A DNA stretch of 64,000 bases from Hypericibacter terrae (GCF_008728855.1 NZ_CP042906.1:3895570-3959569); one strand, 5' to 3'. Numbered from the stretch's first letter, positions 35,154 to 44,351 are shown. Numbers and translations are program-made. The notes: generated from the sequence alone by a model not told the origin.

Positions 35154-35891
35154 CTAGCGCACCAGCGCGATCGGCAACAGGCCCGAATATTTGAGCTGGA
35201 AGTCCTCCTCCAGCGCCGCCGCCGGGTTCTTCCCGAAGATCGCCCGATACCAGACGACCGAGATCAGGGCCGCGACCCGGCGCGGATGGCGGCGCAGCCA
35301 GCGCAACTGCTCCTCGTCCTCGAAGATCAGCCGGTAGAGAAAATCGTCCGCGAGCGACGTCAGCATGTAAGAGAGTGCCAGCGCGCTCTGCAGCGCGCCC
35401 TCATCGGCCTCGGTCACCCGCACGATATATCGGGCGAGCCGGCCGCGCCATTTGTCCTGCAGCTCGCGCCAGCCCTCCGAATAGACCGACTTCTCGCGGG
35501 CAAGCTTGTATTGCACGGCGAAGAGACCTTTGTTGCGCTGATAGATCTGCAGATAGAAGTAGGTGACCTCGTTGATACGCTCGAAATCCGACTTGCCGCG
35601 TGCGACGCCGACCGACATCTCGAACACGAAACGGCAGAATCCGTTCAGCACCTCGGCAACGGCGTCGGTTCTGTTCTCAAAATACTGATAGAAGGCGCCG
35701 CGCGAGATCCCCAACCGCTCGCAGACATGGCGCACGATGGCGTCCTGGTAACCGTCCGAATCCAGCAGCTGCGCCACACCGAGCAGGATGCGCGCGCGGG
35801 TCTGCGCCCGCGCGCTGCCGGCAGCGGCGAGCTGCGCTTCCAACTGCTCGATATAGCTCGCCGGCTTGGGGCCGTCCGTCTCGTCAGCCAT
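35154..35891 (-). CDS. TetR/AcrR-family transcriptional regulator
   Basis: A 245-residue regulator. The N-terminal HTH contains TRARILLGVAQLLDSDGYQDAIVRHVCERLGISRGAFYQYFENRTDAVAEVL, the standard TetR pattern. The C-terminal ligand domain is helical. ATG 35891 is chosen because GAGGG lies 8 bases upstream; ATG 35906 is possible. It is divergent from the amidohydrolase gene, and a perfect 14-base palindrome lies between them, so it probably represses both itself and the ligase/amidohydrolase operon. The inducer may be an acyl-CoA or aromatic compound, judging from the neighbours. Confidence 0.85.
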   Translation of the reverse strand: MADETDGPKPASYIEQLEAQLAAAGSARAQTRARILLGVAQLLDSDGYQDAIVRHVCERLGISRGAFYQYFENRTDAVAEVLNGFCRFVFEMSVGVARGKSDFERINEVTYFYLQIYQRNKGLFAVQYKLAREKSVYSEGWRELQDKWRGRLARYIVRVTEADEGALQSALALSYMLTSLADDFLYRLIFEDEEQLRWLRRHPRRVAALISVVWYRAIFGKNPAAALEEDFQLKYSGLLPIALVR

Positions 35892-35970
35892 CCGAACATC
35901 CCTCATTCGCCGTTCGCAGCCGGCACCGGGCGGCCGCGCCCGTTGACTCGACCCGGGGTCGCCCATATAG

Positions 35971-35984
35971 TGACACGCGTGTCA
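35971..35984. promoter_or_regulatory. Candidate TetR operator
   Basis: TGACACGCGTGTCA is a perfect 14-base palindrome and extends to 20 bases with one mismatched pair. It lies 80 bases from the tetR start and 69 bases before the amidohydrolase start, in the divergent promoter region, followed by an AT-rich stretch. Confidence 0.65.
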
Positions 35985-36052
35985 GTACCATCGATCACTG
36001 GCCGTTCCGGCCCGTACTATAATAATAACAAAATACTCGACAGGAGCCTCTG

Positions 36053-36928
36053 GTGACGACGATCTTCGACTATAGCATTACTGCGCCCACGGAAGAGCTC
36101 GTCGAAGGGTATCACCCCTACCCGCCCCATCTCGCCAACTATGAGCGGGTCTATCGGAACTCCACCGATCACGGGGAGCTTTCCGAATATCGCGGCAAGC
36201 CGCTGTCGAAGTTCTTCAAATTTCTGGATTCCCAGGGGATCGGAAAGATCTGCGTCAAGGCACGCGACATCCGCACCACCTTCGACGTCATCATCCCCAA
36301 CGAGGCCGTGGCCAGCCTGGTCGCCGATTATCCCGACCGGGTGGTCGGGTTCGCCGGCGCCGATCCGCACCGGGGCCGGATCGCCGTCACCGAATTCGAG
36401 CATGCGATCCGCAAGCAAGGCCTGCGCGGTCTCAATCTGCAGCTCTACGAGCTGAAACTGACCGCCAACGACCGGATGATCTATCCTCTCTACGAGAAAT
36501 GTGTCGAGCTCGATGTTCCGGTCAATTTGCATGCTTCGATCAATTTCTCGACCAAGTCGCTGATGCGCTACGGCCATCCATTGGCCGTGGACGAGGTCGC
36601 GGTGGATTTTCCCGACCTCCGCATCATCTGCGGCCCGCCGGGCTGGCCCTGGGTGCAGGAGCTGATCGGCGTCGCCTGGCGCCACCCCAATGTCTATATC
36701 GCCATCGAATCGGTCCGGCCGAACCTGCTGCTGAAGCCGAACAGCGGCTATGAGCCGCTGCTCACCTACGGCAACTCCGTGCTGGGCGACAAGATCATCT
36801 TCGGCAGCGGCTGGCCGCTGCTGCCGCTGGCGAGGACCGTGCAAGAAGCGCGGTCGCTGCCCCTGAAGCCTGCCAACATGCAGGGATTCCTCGCCGACAA
36901 TGCGCAACGGGCGGTCTTCGGCGCATAG
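36053..36928 (+). CDS. Amidohydrolase-2 fold protein lacking canonical metal ligands
   Basis: A 291-residue TIM-barrel protein of the amidohydrolase-2 (ACMSD-like) type, judged from VVGFAGADPHRG, GLRGLNLQLYE, the YPLYEKCVELDVPVNLHAS strand and the FGSGWPL end. It starts at GTG 36053 with CAGGAG upstream. The metal ligands are eroded: the N-terminal HxH is FDYSIT (Ser8, Thr10), the strand-6 His is replaced in ICGPPGWPW, and the usual FGSDxP Asp is Gly in FGSGWP. Only the His in NLHAS remains. It may be non-catalytic or use a different chemistry. It lies 7 bases before the acyl-CoA ligase gene, so the two probably form an operon. Confidence 0.72.
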   Translation: MTTIFDYSITAPTEELVEGYHPYPPHLANYERVYRNSTDHGELSEYRGKPLSKFFKFLDSQGIGKICVKARDIRTTFDVIIPNEAVASLVADYPDRVVGFAGADPHRGRIAVTEFEHAIRKQGLRGLNLQLYELKLTANDRMIYPLYEKCVELDVPVNLHASINFSTKSLMRYGHPLAVDEVAVDFPDLRIICGPPGWPWVQELIGVAWRHPNVYIAIESVRPNLLLKPNSGYEPLLTYGNSVLGDKIIFGSGWPLLPLARTVQEARSLPLKPANMQGFLADNAQRAVFGA

Positions 36929-36935
36929 GGGCTCC

Positions 36936-38624
36936 ATGGCGCGCTCCTCTCCCCGTTCCCTGGCGGCAGGCTACTACACGATCGCAACCCTGTTGGCCGA
37001 GCGCGCCCGGACGATGCGCCGGCGTCCGGCCATCGTCTCGGACGAGGGTTCGTTGACCTATGGCGAGCTCGAGGAGGACAGCCGGCGCCTGGCCGCCGTC
37101 TTCGCCGCGCAAGGCATCGGGCCGGGCACGACGGTCCTGCTGATGCTCGACAACCATCCGGACAGCCTGCTCTGCTGGCTCGCCCTGGCGCGGCTGGGCG
37201 CCATCGAGGTGCCGGTCAACACGGCCTATCTCGGCGACGTGCTGAAGCATGTGGTGCGGGATTCCTCGGCCACCGTCCTGATCGCCGACGCTGCCTATGC
37301 CGCGCGCTTCAGCGACGAGATCATGGCGGGCGCCGCGCTGGAAACCCTGATCTTGCGCGGCGAACCGCCTGCGGCCCTGCCCGCTCGCCTGTCGCGGCTG
37401 CGCCAGCTCGCCTTTGCCGACCTCATCGCCGCCGGCCGGCTGCCGACCAAGCCACCCGCGATCGCCGAGATCACCGATCCGCGCCAGATCATGGCGGTCA
37501 TGTACACGTCGGGCACCACCGGCGCCTCTAAGGGCGTGCGCTGCAGCTTCGCCCATGCGCTCGAATATTCGCGCTGCGTGGTCGAGGTGCTCGATCTGAA
37601 GCCCGGCGACCGCTACTACAACATGCTGCCCCTATTCCACATTGCGGGGCAGTGGGCCGCGGTCTTCGCCTGCCTCATTGCCGGCGCCACGGTCGTGCTC
37701 AAGCCGCGCTTCAGCGTGAGCGCCTTCTGGGACGATATCCGCGACCAGAAATGCAACGTCACCCTGCTGCTGGGCGCGATGGCCAATCTGCTGCACCGCA
37801 CGCCCGTCACCGCCAGGGATCGCAAACATCCGCTCGACAAGGTGCTGGTCGTTCCGCTGTTTCCGCAGGTGAGGGAGTTCGCGCGGCGCTTCGGCATCCG
37901 CGTCACGACAAATTACGGCTCGACCGAGGTGGGCGTGCCGCTACGCTCGGGCTTCCGGGCCGGGAAACCTAAATTGTTCGACCTGGTCGACACCCGTTCC
38001 TGCGGGCGGATCGTCAGCGACCGGTTCGAAGTGCGAATCGTGGACCCGAACGACGAAGAGGTGCCGCCGGGCGTTCCGGGCGAGCTGGTGGTCCGGCCGA
38101 AGGTTCCCTGGATCGTCATGGCCGGCTATCTCAACCAGCCGGAGAAGACGCTGGAGGCCTGGCGCAATCTCTGGCTCCATTCCGGCGATCTGATGATGCG
38201 CGACAGGCGCGGGAACTTCTATTTCCTCGACCGCATCAAGGATGCCATCCGGCGCCGCGGCGAGAACATCTCCTCGATCGAGGTCGAGAACGGGATCCTC
38301 AAATTCCCCGCCGTCCTCGAATGCGCCGTCTATCCGGTCCCCTCCGCTCTGACCGAGCAGGAAGTGATGGCCGCCGTCGTCGCCAAGCCCGACAACGCGC
38401 TGGAGCTCGCGGCGCTGCATCGGTTCCTGGAAGAGACGCTGCCGAAGTTCATGGTGCCGCGCTTCTATCGTCTGGAGGCCGCGCTGCCCAAAACGCCGAC
38501 CGGCAAGATCCAGAAGTTCCAGCTTCGGGCGGAAGGCCTCGATGCGCCGCATTGGGACCGCGAAGCGATGTCCGCCAGCCCATCAAAACAACAACGAAAC
38601 GAAACGATCCCAGGGAGATCATGA
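36936..38624 (+). CDS. AMP-dependent acyl-CoA synthetase/ligase
   Basis: A 562-residue adenylate-forming enzyme that activates a carboxylic acid with ATP and couples it to CoA. Motifs are MYTSGTTGASKGV (A3 P-loop), NYGSTEVG (A5), LHSGDLMMRDRRGNFYFLDRIKDAIRRRGENISSIEVE (A7/A8) and PKTPTGKIQK with the catalytic Lys. The pattern is closest to carnitine/crotonobetaine-CoA ligase (CaiC) and similar enzymes. ATG 36936 is the first plausible start after the amidohydrolase gene. The stop overlaps the start of the solute-binding protein gene, so it is part of the same operon. The substrate is unknown. Confidence 0.85.
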   Translation: MARSSPRSLAAGYYTIATLLAERARTMRRRPAIVSDEGSLTYGELEEDSRRLAAVFAAQGIGPGTTVLLMLDNHPDSLLCWLALARLGAIEVPVNTAYLGDVLKHVVRDSSATVLIADAAYAARFSDEIMAGAALETLILRGEPPAALPARLSRLRQLAFADLIAAGRLPTKPPAIAEITDPRQIMAVMYTSGTTGASKGVRCSFAHALEYSRCVVEVLDLKPGDRYYNMLPLFHIAGQWAAVFACLIAGATVVLKPRFSVSAFWDDIRDQKCNVTLLLGAMANLLHRTPVTARDRKHPLDKVLVVPLFPQVREFARRFGIRVTTNYGSTEVGVPLRSGFRAGKPKLFDLVDTRSCGRIVSDRFEVRIVDPNDEEVPPGVPGELVVRPKVPWIVMAGYLNQPEKTLEAWRNLWLHSGDLMMRDRRGNFYFLDRIKDAIRRRGENISSIEVENGILKFPAVLECAVYPVPSALTEQEVMAAVVAKPDNALELAALHRFLEETLPKFMVPRFYRLEAALPKTPTGKIQKFQLRAEGLDAPHWDREAMSASPSKQQRNETIPGRS

Positions 38625-40297
38625 TGCGATCAGGACAATCACACCCGCTCTTCAAGAAGGTCGGGGAGCAGTTTCAGGACGGTCGGATGGATCGCCGCGA
38701 CTTCCTGCGGTTCGCGACCCTGCTCGGCGTCGGCGCCGGCACTGCCTATTCGCTGGCGGGCCTGGTCGATCCGATGTCGATCGGCGTCGCCCACGCCGCT
38801 GCGGGCGGCGGCACGGTCCGGGTCGCCCAGCGCGTCCATCCGGTGGAGAGCCCGCACACTTTCAGTTGGGCCGAGCCCAGCAACATCACGCGCCAGGTCT
38901 GCGAATATCTGACCCGGACCGGCCAGGACAACATCACCCGGCCCTATCTGCTCGAGAAATGGGAGCCCAGCGCCGATCTCAAGACCTGGACGCTCACCAT
39001 CCGGTCCGACGTCACCTGGCGCAAGGGCGGGCCGCTCACGGCGGACCAGGTCATCTGGAACCTGAAGCGCGTGCTCGACGAAAAGGTCGGCTCCTCCATG
39101 CTGGGCCTGATGAAGGCCTACATGCTGAAGGAAGTCGACAAGGGAGAGAAGGACGACAAGGGCAATCCCAAGATGAGCGTGGAAATCTGGGACGCCAATG
39201 CGATCGAGAAGGTGGACGACCGCACCATCCGGCTCAATCTGCAGGAAGCGCAGCTCGCCATCCCGGAGCATCTGTTCCACTACCCGATGGCGATCCTCGA
39301 TCCGGCCGAGGACGGCAAGTTCGCCATCGGCTCCAACGGCACGGGCGCCTTCGAGCTGGTCGAGTTTGAGGCCGGCCGCAAGGCGGTGCTGAAGGCCCGC
39401 ACCGAGCATTGGCACACCGTGCCTTCGCTCGACACGCTGCAATTCGTCGATCTCGGCGACGATGCGTCGGCCGTCGTCGCCGCGTTGGCCTCGAAGCAGG
39501 TCGACGGCGCCTATGAGGTCGATCTCACCCAGAAGCCGGCTCTGGAGAAGATCGAGAGCCTGCAGGTCTATGAGGTGGCGACCTCGCAGACCGCGGTCAT
39601 CCATGGCAAATGCACGCGCAAGCCCTTCGACGATGCCAAGGTACGCCTGGCGATGCGGCTTGCGGTCGATCAGGCCCAGGTGATGAGCCTCGCCGAAGGC
39701 GACGCCGGCGTCATCGGCGAGCATCACCATGTCTGCCCGATCCATCCGGAATACGCCAAGCTGCCGCCCTTCACCCGCGATGTGCCGCGCGCGAAGGCGC
39801 TTCTGGCGGAAGCGGGTTATCCGGACGGCTTCGACACCACCCTGACCCTGCCGGCCGAGCCCACCTGGCAATCGGTCGCGGCCCAGGTCATGGCCCAGCA
39901 ATGGGCCGAGGCCAACATCCGCGTGAAGCTGAACGTCATCCCCTCGGCCCAATGGTGGGATGTCTGGGACAAGGTCGATCTCGGCTACACCGTCTGGTAT
40001 CACCGCCCGCTGGGTTTCATGACGCTCAGCCTCGCCTATCGGACCGGCGTGCCGTGGAACGCGCCGGAATGGTCGGACAAGGAGTTCGACGATCTCCTGA
40101 CCCAGGCCGAAGGCACGGTCGATGTCGACGAGCGGCGCAAGATCATGGCCAAGATCGAGGTCATCATGCAGCAGCGGGGCCCGGTGGTTCAGCCTTTCTG
40201 GCGCCCGGTGCTGACCTTCTACGACAAGAAGGTGCAGGGATTCCGGATGCATCCGACGTCGTTCATCTTTGGCGAGGAACTGTCGGTCAAATCCTAG
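38621..40297 (+). CDS. ABC transporter solute-binding protein, family 5, Tat-exported
   Basis: A 558-residue periplasmic peptide/opine/nickel-type binding protein. A Tat signal is visible near residues 22-45: RRDFLRFATLLGVGAGTAYSLAG. Mature motifs include WEPSADLKTWTLTIRSDVTWRKGGPLTADQVIWNLKRVLDE, the SBP_bac_5 signature. Such proteins deliver oligopeptides or other polar solutes to ABC permeases. No permease or ATPase gene follows; transcription ends at a strong terminator. It overlaps the ligase gene by 4 bases, suggesting that it brings in the substrate used by the operon, with the membrane components encoded elsewhere. Confidence 0.85.
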   Translation: MMRSGQSHPLFKKVGEQFQDGRMDRRDFLRFATLLGVGAGTAYSLAGLVDPMSIGVAHAAAGGGTVRVAQRVHPVESPHTFSWAEPSNITRQVCEYLTRTGQDNITRPYLLEKWEPSADLKTWTLTIRSDVTWRKGGPLTADQVIWNLKRVLDEKVGSSMLGLMKAYMLKEVDKGEKDDKGNPKMSVEIWDANAIEKVDDRTIRLNLQEAQLAIPEHLFHYPMAILDPAEDGKFAIGSNGTGAFELVEFEAGRKAVLKARTEHWHTVPSLDTLQFVDLGDDASAVVAALASKQVDGAYEVDLTQKPALEKIESLQVYEVATSQTAVIHGKCTRKPFDDAKVRLAMRLAVDQAQVMSLAEGDAGVIGEHHHVCPIHPEYAKLPPFTRDVPRAKALLAEAGYPDGFDTTLTLPAEPTWQSVAAQVMAQQWAEANIRVKLNVIPSAQWWDVWDKVDLGYTVWYHRPLGFMTLSLAYRTGVPWNAPEWSDKEFDDLLTQAEGTVDVDERRKIMAKIEVIMQQRGPVVQPFWRPVLTFYDKKVQGFRMHPTSFIFGEELSVKS

Positions 40298-40310
40298 GCT
40301 CCTCGCCGGG

Positions 40311-40342
40311 ATGGCGGGGCGGGCTGCGAGCCGCCCCGCCAT
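40311..40342. terminator. Bidirectional terminator between convergent genes
   Basis: A perfect 12-base-pair stem (ATGGCGGGGCGG at 40311-40322, complement at 40331-40342) with an 8-base loop lies between the solute-binding protein gene and the convergent lysR gene. The + strand continues with ATTTCCCTTT. Confidence 0.75.
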
Positions 40343-40358
40343 TTCCCTTTCTGCTTCC

Positions 40359-41330
40359 CTATTTCGATCGGGCGGCGCGACGGCGTTCGCGAGCGGCCGG
40401 CGCCGCGACCGCTGCTTCCTCCACCAGCCAGCGTTCCACCTTGCGCGCCGCCGCGGTCGGCGCCTCGCCCTTGATCCGCACCAGGTAATACCCGGCAACG
40501 CTCTGGGCCTCGCGTTCGAACGGGGCGATCAGTCGGCGGCTGGCGAGCAGGCGATCCACAATCGGCCGCCGCCCCATCGCGATCCCGACGCCTTCCAATG
40601 CCGCCTGCAGAGTCAGCTCCGAGGAGTCGAGCACCAGCGCCTGCCCCACCGGCGGCGCAATGCGGTGCGCAAGACACCATTCCTCCCATTCGCCCGGATG
40701 GAGCCCGTTGGCGATCAGCCTCGCCGACCGGATCAGGTCCGCGGGCTCCATCCTCTTCCACTTCGCCATGAAGGCCTCCGTCGCCACCGGAAAGAACTGC
40801 TCCGACAACAGCTGTGTCGACTGGAAGCCGTGCCAGCTGCCCAGGCCGTAGCGGATGCCAAGATCGATATTCTCGCGGGCAAAGTCGCATTTCCGATTGG
40901 TGGTGAGGAGCTGCAGATTGATCCCGGGCTGGCGCCGCTGCAGCGCGTCGAGACGCGGGATCAGCCAGAAAGCCGCGAGCGAAGTCGGCAGGGTCAGCGT
41001 GACGCGCGCCTGGTCGGGCGATCCGGAGACCTCCGCGGTTGCCCGCAGCAGCTCGCCGAAGGACCGCCTCACGCTCGCATAATAGCGGCTGCCGACCGGC
41101 GTCAGGTGCATCTCGCGGCCTTGCCGCTCGAACAAGGCCGCGCCCAGCAATTGCTCGAGACGCTTCACCTGATGGCTGACCGCGGATTCGGTGACGCCGA
41201 GAAGCTCGGCCGCGATGCGGAAGCGGCCGGCCTGGGCCGCCAGATAGAAGCTGCGGATCGCGTTCAGCGGCAGACGCCGCATCTCATCGGGTTCGGCCAA
41301 AGGCGACTCCATGACTTGAATACGATTCAT
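40359..41330 (-). CDS. LysR-family transcriptional regulator (GcvA-like)
   Basis: A regulator of about 323 residues. The N-terminal winged HTH is RRLPLNAIRSFYLAAQAGRFRIAAELLGVTESAVSHQVKRLEQLLGAALFERQGREMHLTPVG, close to the GcvA group that starts RRLPPLNALRAF. The C-terminal effector domain follows with the cleft segments LTLPTSLAAFWLIPRL and LGIRYGLG. The true start is uncertain: ATG at 41330, 41312 or 41282 are all in frame and none has a strong ribosome site. It is divergent from the alpha/beta hydrolase and probably controls it. Confidence 0.82.
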   Translation of the reverse strand: MNRIQVMESPLAEPDEMRRLPLNAIRSFYLAAQAGRFRIAAELLGVTESAVSHQVKRLEQLLGAALFERQGREMHLTPVGSRYYASVRRSFGELLRATAEVSGSPDQARVTLTLPTSLAAFWLIPRLDALQRRQPGINLQLLTTNRKCDFARENIDLGIRYGLGSWHGFQSTQLLSEQFFPVATEAFMAKWKRMEPADLIRSARLIANGLHPGEWEEWCLAHRIAPPVGQALVLDSSELTLQAALEGVGIAMGRRPIVDRLLASRRLIAPFEREAQSVAGYYLVRIKGEAPTAAARKVERWLVEEAAVAAPAARERRRAARSK

Positions 41331-41413
41331 GTATTTGGATTTCGTTGTCAATTGTAGCGCGGGTCCGAACGCTCAAAATCCCTTCCATGAAACCTCCGGA
41401 TAGGGATCCGATC

Positions 41414-42220
41414 ATGAGACCGTCACCGCAATACTTCAATTCAAGTCAAGGGCGCGTGGCCCATTGGACAGTCGGGTCCGGGCCCGACCTCGTCCTGGTG
41501 CACGGCACGCCCGCCTCCTCCTATGTCTGGCGCCGCGTGGCCGAGAAGCTGCAGGCGAACTGGCGGGTCTTTCTCTTTGACCTGCCGGGCTACGGGATCT
41601 CCGACCAGTTCGAAGGCCAGGATGTGCGGCTGCGCAGCCAGGCCAAGGTGCTGGCGGAGCTGCTGCGCCATTGGGGCCTCGACCGGCCGCGGATCGTCGG
41701 CCACGACTTCGGCGCCGCGGCCGTGATGGGGGCCCATCTCGTCGAAGGTTGCCCGGTCCGCGACCTGGTCATCGCCGATGGGGTCGTGCTCAACCCCTGG
41801 GGCACCCCCTACTCGCTGCTGATCCAGCAGAACATCAAGGTGTTCGAGCAGATCCCGCCGCATATTCATGCCGCGGCCATGGCCGAGCATCTGCGCGGCA
41901 CCACCAGCCGGTATCTGCCGGACGCCGAGTTCGCACCCTTGCTGGCTCCCTGGCTCGGAGAGAAGGGCCAGAAGGCCTATTACCGGCAGGTCGAGCAATA
42001 TGATCACGACTTCACGGCACGGCTGGAGACGCTCTATCCGAAAGTCGCGGTGCCGCTGTCGGTGCTATGGGGCGAGGAGGATCGCTGGATCCCGATCGCG
42101 CAAGGCGAACGCTTCGCCAAGCTGGCGCCCGGCGCGACCTTCACGCGCCTGCCCGATGCCGGTCATTTCCTGATGCTTGATTGTCCCAACACGGTGGCGG
42201 GCTTGATCGATCGCGCCTGA
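41414..42220 (+). CDS. Alpha/beta hydrolase, haloalkane dehalogenase/epoxide hydrolase-like
   Basis: A 268-residue alpha/beta hydrolase. The oxyanion motif HGTPASS is near residues 30-36. The nucleophile elbow reads GHDFG with Asp98 instead of Ser, as in haloalkane dehalogenases, haloacetate dehalogenases and epoxide hydrolases. The acid is in WGEEDRWIP and the catalytic His in PDAGHFLMLD. ATG 41414 is preferred because AGGGA lies 7 bases upstream; ATG 41387 is in frame. It is divergent from a LysR regulator. The class is clear; the substrate is not. Confidence 0.8.
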   Translation: MRPSPQYFNSSQGRVAHWTVGSGPDLVLVHGTPASSYVWRRVAEKLQANWRVFLFDLPGYGISDQFEGQDVRLRSQAKVLAELLRHWGLDRPRIVGHDFGAAAVMGAHLVEGCPVRDLVIADGVVLNPWGTPYSLLIQQNIKVFEQIPPHIHAAAMAEHLRGTTSRYLPDAEFAPLLAPWLGEKGQKAYYRQVEQYDHDFTARLETLYPKVAVPLSVLWGEEDRWIPIAQGERFAKLAPGATFTRLPDAGHFLMLDCPNTVAGLIDRA

Positions 42221-42229
42221 CGAAACAGC

Positions 42230-42475
42230 TCATCCTTCCCGCAGCAGCGCCCGCTTGGCCCGGCCGAATTGCAGGAACAGGAGCGCCCCCACGGCGACGA
42301 GGATGGCGCCCAGCGGCAGGGCATAGATCGTGCGGGCATGGGCGCCGGCCGCGAACGAATCCGTTTCCTGGAGGGCCAGCAGGATCAGGGCGAGGCCCCA
42401 CAGCGTGAAGCCGCCTGAACTGAACCATCGGGCGCATTCGATCACACCGCCCCAGAAGGCGCGACCCAGCATCAT
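42230..42475 (-). CDS. Small two-helix membrane protein downstream of fliJ
   Basis: An 81-residue protein that I do not recognise. Two hydrophobic segments are visible: about residues 23-36 (FTLWGLALILLALQ) and 51-69 (ALPLGAILVAVGALLFLQF). The C-terminus is basic (GRAKRALLREG), suggesting an inner-membrane hairpin with the tail in the cytoplasm. ATGs at 42475 and 42472 are preceded by AGGGAC. It starts 8 bases after the fliJ stop, so it is likely the third gene of the fliI-fliJ transcript. It converges with the hydrolase gene. Its function, flagellar or otherwise, is unknown. Confidence 0.6.
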   Translation of the reverse strand: MMLGRAFWGGVIECARWFSSGGFTLWGLALILLALQETDSFAAGAHARTIYALPLGAILVAVGALLFLQFGRAKRALLREG

Positions 42476-42483
42476 TCTCGTCC

Positions 42484-42903
42484 CTATCGCCGGCGGCGAT
42501 GAAGCTCCATGCCGATTTCATCTTCGCGTATGCGCTCGCGCCGCTTGATCTCGGCCTGCTTGCGCTCTTCGCGACTCTTCAATGCCTGTTCGTATTTCTC
42601 GAGCTCGCGATAGACCTCGAGCACGGCCTCGCGCGCCTGTTCGATCCGGAAGGTGACGTCGGCCTGCGAACGCACCAGCTTCTCGCGCCGCATCCGGGCG
42701 AGATCGGCGAAGGCGGCGAAGGCGCGTGACAGCTCCAGCGTCTTGTGTTCCTTGGTGGCGGCCGCCTCGCGCTCGACGGACTCGTCGAGCGTCCTGATCT
42801 GGTCGTTCAGCCGCTCGGCCAGGCGCTGCAGCTCGCCCATCTTCCGGCGCTCTTCCTCGAGGCGCCAGCGATGGAGCCGGACCAGTTGATCGACCGCGCT
42901 CAT
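42484..42903 (-). CDS. fliJ: Flagellar export chaperone FliJ
   Basis: A 139-residue, highly charged, almost entirely helical coiled-coil protein ([50 protein letters not shown]). This composition and length are typical of FliJ, which links the FliI ATPase to FlhA and recycles export chaperones. It overlaps the fliI stop as ATGA. Sequence conservation in FliJ is weak, so the call rests on composition, length and the fliI neighbour. Confidence 0.85.
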   Translation of the reverse strand: MSAVDQLVRLHRWRLEEERRKMGELQRLAERLNDQIRTLDESVEREAAATKEHKTLELSRAFAAFADLARMRREKLVRSQADVTFRIEQAREAVLEVYRELEKYEQALKSREERKQAEIKRRERIREDEIGMELHRRRR

Positions 42904-44351
42904 GCGGCCCTCGCGCCGGCGGCGGGTTTGGTGGCGGATTTAACCGCGGGCTTTGCCGCGGGTGCCGGTGCGGGCGCAGCGGCGGCCGGGGCCGCTGCCT
43001 TGGCGGCCAGGATCTCCTCCAGCGCGCGGTAGCAGCCGGCGAGGCTCGCCTTCTCGGTCTTGCCCTGCTTGAGGAAGCTCTCGAGCTGCTCGTGATAGCG
43101 GATCGCCTCGTCGACCTCGGGATCGCTCCCGGCGCGATAGGCGCCGAGCCGGATCAGCTCGGCCATGTTCTCATAGGTCGCCATCAGCCGGCGCGCCTTG
43201 CTGACGACCGCGTTCTCTTCGTCATTGTTGCAGCCGGGCATGGTGCGCGACAGGCTTCGCAGGATATCGACCGCCGGATAGCGTCCGCGCGCGGCGATGT
43301 TGCGGTCGAGCACGATATGGCCGTCGAGGATGCCGCGCACCGCGTCGGCGATCGGCTCGTTGTGATCGTCGCCCTCCACCAGCACGGTGAAGAGGCCGGT
43401 GATGCTACCGGTCCCGGTGCCGGGCCCCGCGCGCTCGAGGAGGCGCGGCAGCTCGGCGAAGACCGACGGGGTATAGCCCTTGGAGGCCGGCGGCTCGCCG
43501 GCGCTGAGGCCGATCTCGCGCATGGCCATGGCGAAGCGCGTGACGCTGTCCATCAGGCAGAGCACGTCATGGCCCTGGTCGCGGAAGAACTCGGCCATCG
43601 ACAGGGTCAGATGGGCCGCCTGGCGCCGCATCAGGGGCGGCTCGTCCGAGGTCGCCACTACAACCAGCGAGCGAGCCAGACCCTCGGGGCCCAGGTCGTC
43701 CTCAAGGAATTCCTGCACCTCGCGGCCGCGCTCGCCGATCAGGCCGATCACGTTAACGTCGGCCGTGGTGTAGCGCGCCATCATGGAGAGAAGGACAGAT
43801 TTGCCGACCCCGGAGCCCGCGAAGATGCCCATGCGCTGGCCGCGGCAGCAGGTCAGGAAGGTGTTGATCGCCTTGACGCCCAGGTCGACCTTGCCGGCCA
43901 CCCGCTTGCGGGCATGGGCCGGCGGCGGCGAGGCGCGCAGCGGATAGCCGCGGGCGCCCGGCATGAGCGGCCCCTTGCCGTCGATCGGCTCGCCGAAGGC
44001 ATTGACGACGCGGCCGAGCCAGCTGGGGGCCGGGCGGATGGCAGGCTCGCTGTCGGCGAGCTCCACCTTGCAGCCCAGCCCGATGCCCTCCAGGCCGCCG
44101 AAGGCCATCGCCAGGGCCCGATCATTACGGAAACCCACAACCTCGCAGGGCACCCGCCGGCCGGCCTGGCCCAGCAGGTCGCAGCGCGCGCCGACCGAGA
44201 GATGGCGGGCGATCCCCCCCACCTCGACCAGCATGCCCAGCAGGGATGCCACCCGCCCATAGAGCCGGGCGGAGGGCAAACGTGCAATTTCTTCAAGGAG
44301 GTAGCTCAGGTCGGCGGTGCCGGTCCCGGCCGTGGCAGTTTGAGAATTCAT
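42900..44351 (-). CDS. fliI: Flagellum-specific ATPase FliI
   Basis: A 483-residue F1-like ATPase that powers flagellar type III export. Walker A is [20 protein letters not shown] near residue 175; Walker B is [21 protein letters not shown]; and [14 protein letters not shown] and [21 protein letters not shown] are family-specific. The C-terminal 40 residues are an Ala/Pro/Lys-rich extension not needed for the fold. It is divergent from ctrA across 178 bases and begins the fliI-fliJ operon. It is separated from the main flagellar block by the metabolic island. Confidence 0.95.
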   Translation of the reverse strand: MNSQTATAGTGTADLSYLLEEIARLPSARLYGRVASLLGMLVEVGGIARHLSVGARCDLLGQAGRRVPCEVVGFRNDRALAMAFGGLEGIGLGCKVELADSEPAIRPAPSWLGRVVNAFGEPIDGKGPLMPGARGYPLRASPPPAHARKRVAGKVDLGVKAINTFLTCCRGQRMGIFAGSGVGKSVLLSMMARYTTADVNVIGLIGERGREVQEFLEDDLGPEGLARSLVVVATSDEPPLMRRQAAHLTLSMAEFFRDQGHDVLCLMDSVTRFAMAMREIGLSAGEPPASKGYTPSVFAELPRLLERAGPGTGTGSITGLFTVLVEGDDHNEPIADAVRGILDGHIVLDRNIAARGRYPAVDILRSLSRTMPGCNNDEENAVVSKARRLMATYENMAELIRLGAYRAGSDPEVDEAIRYHEQLESFLKQGKTEKASLAGCYRALEEILAAKAAAPAAAAPAPAPAAKPAVKSATKPAAGARAA

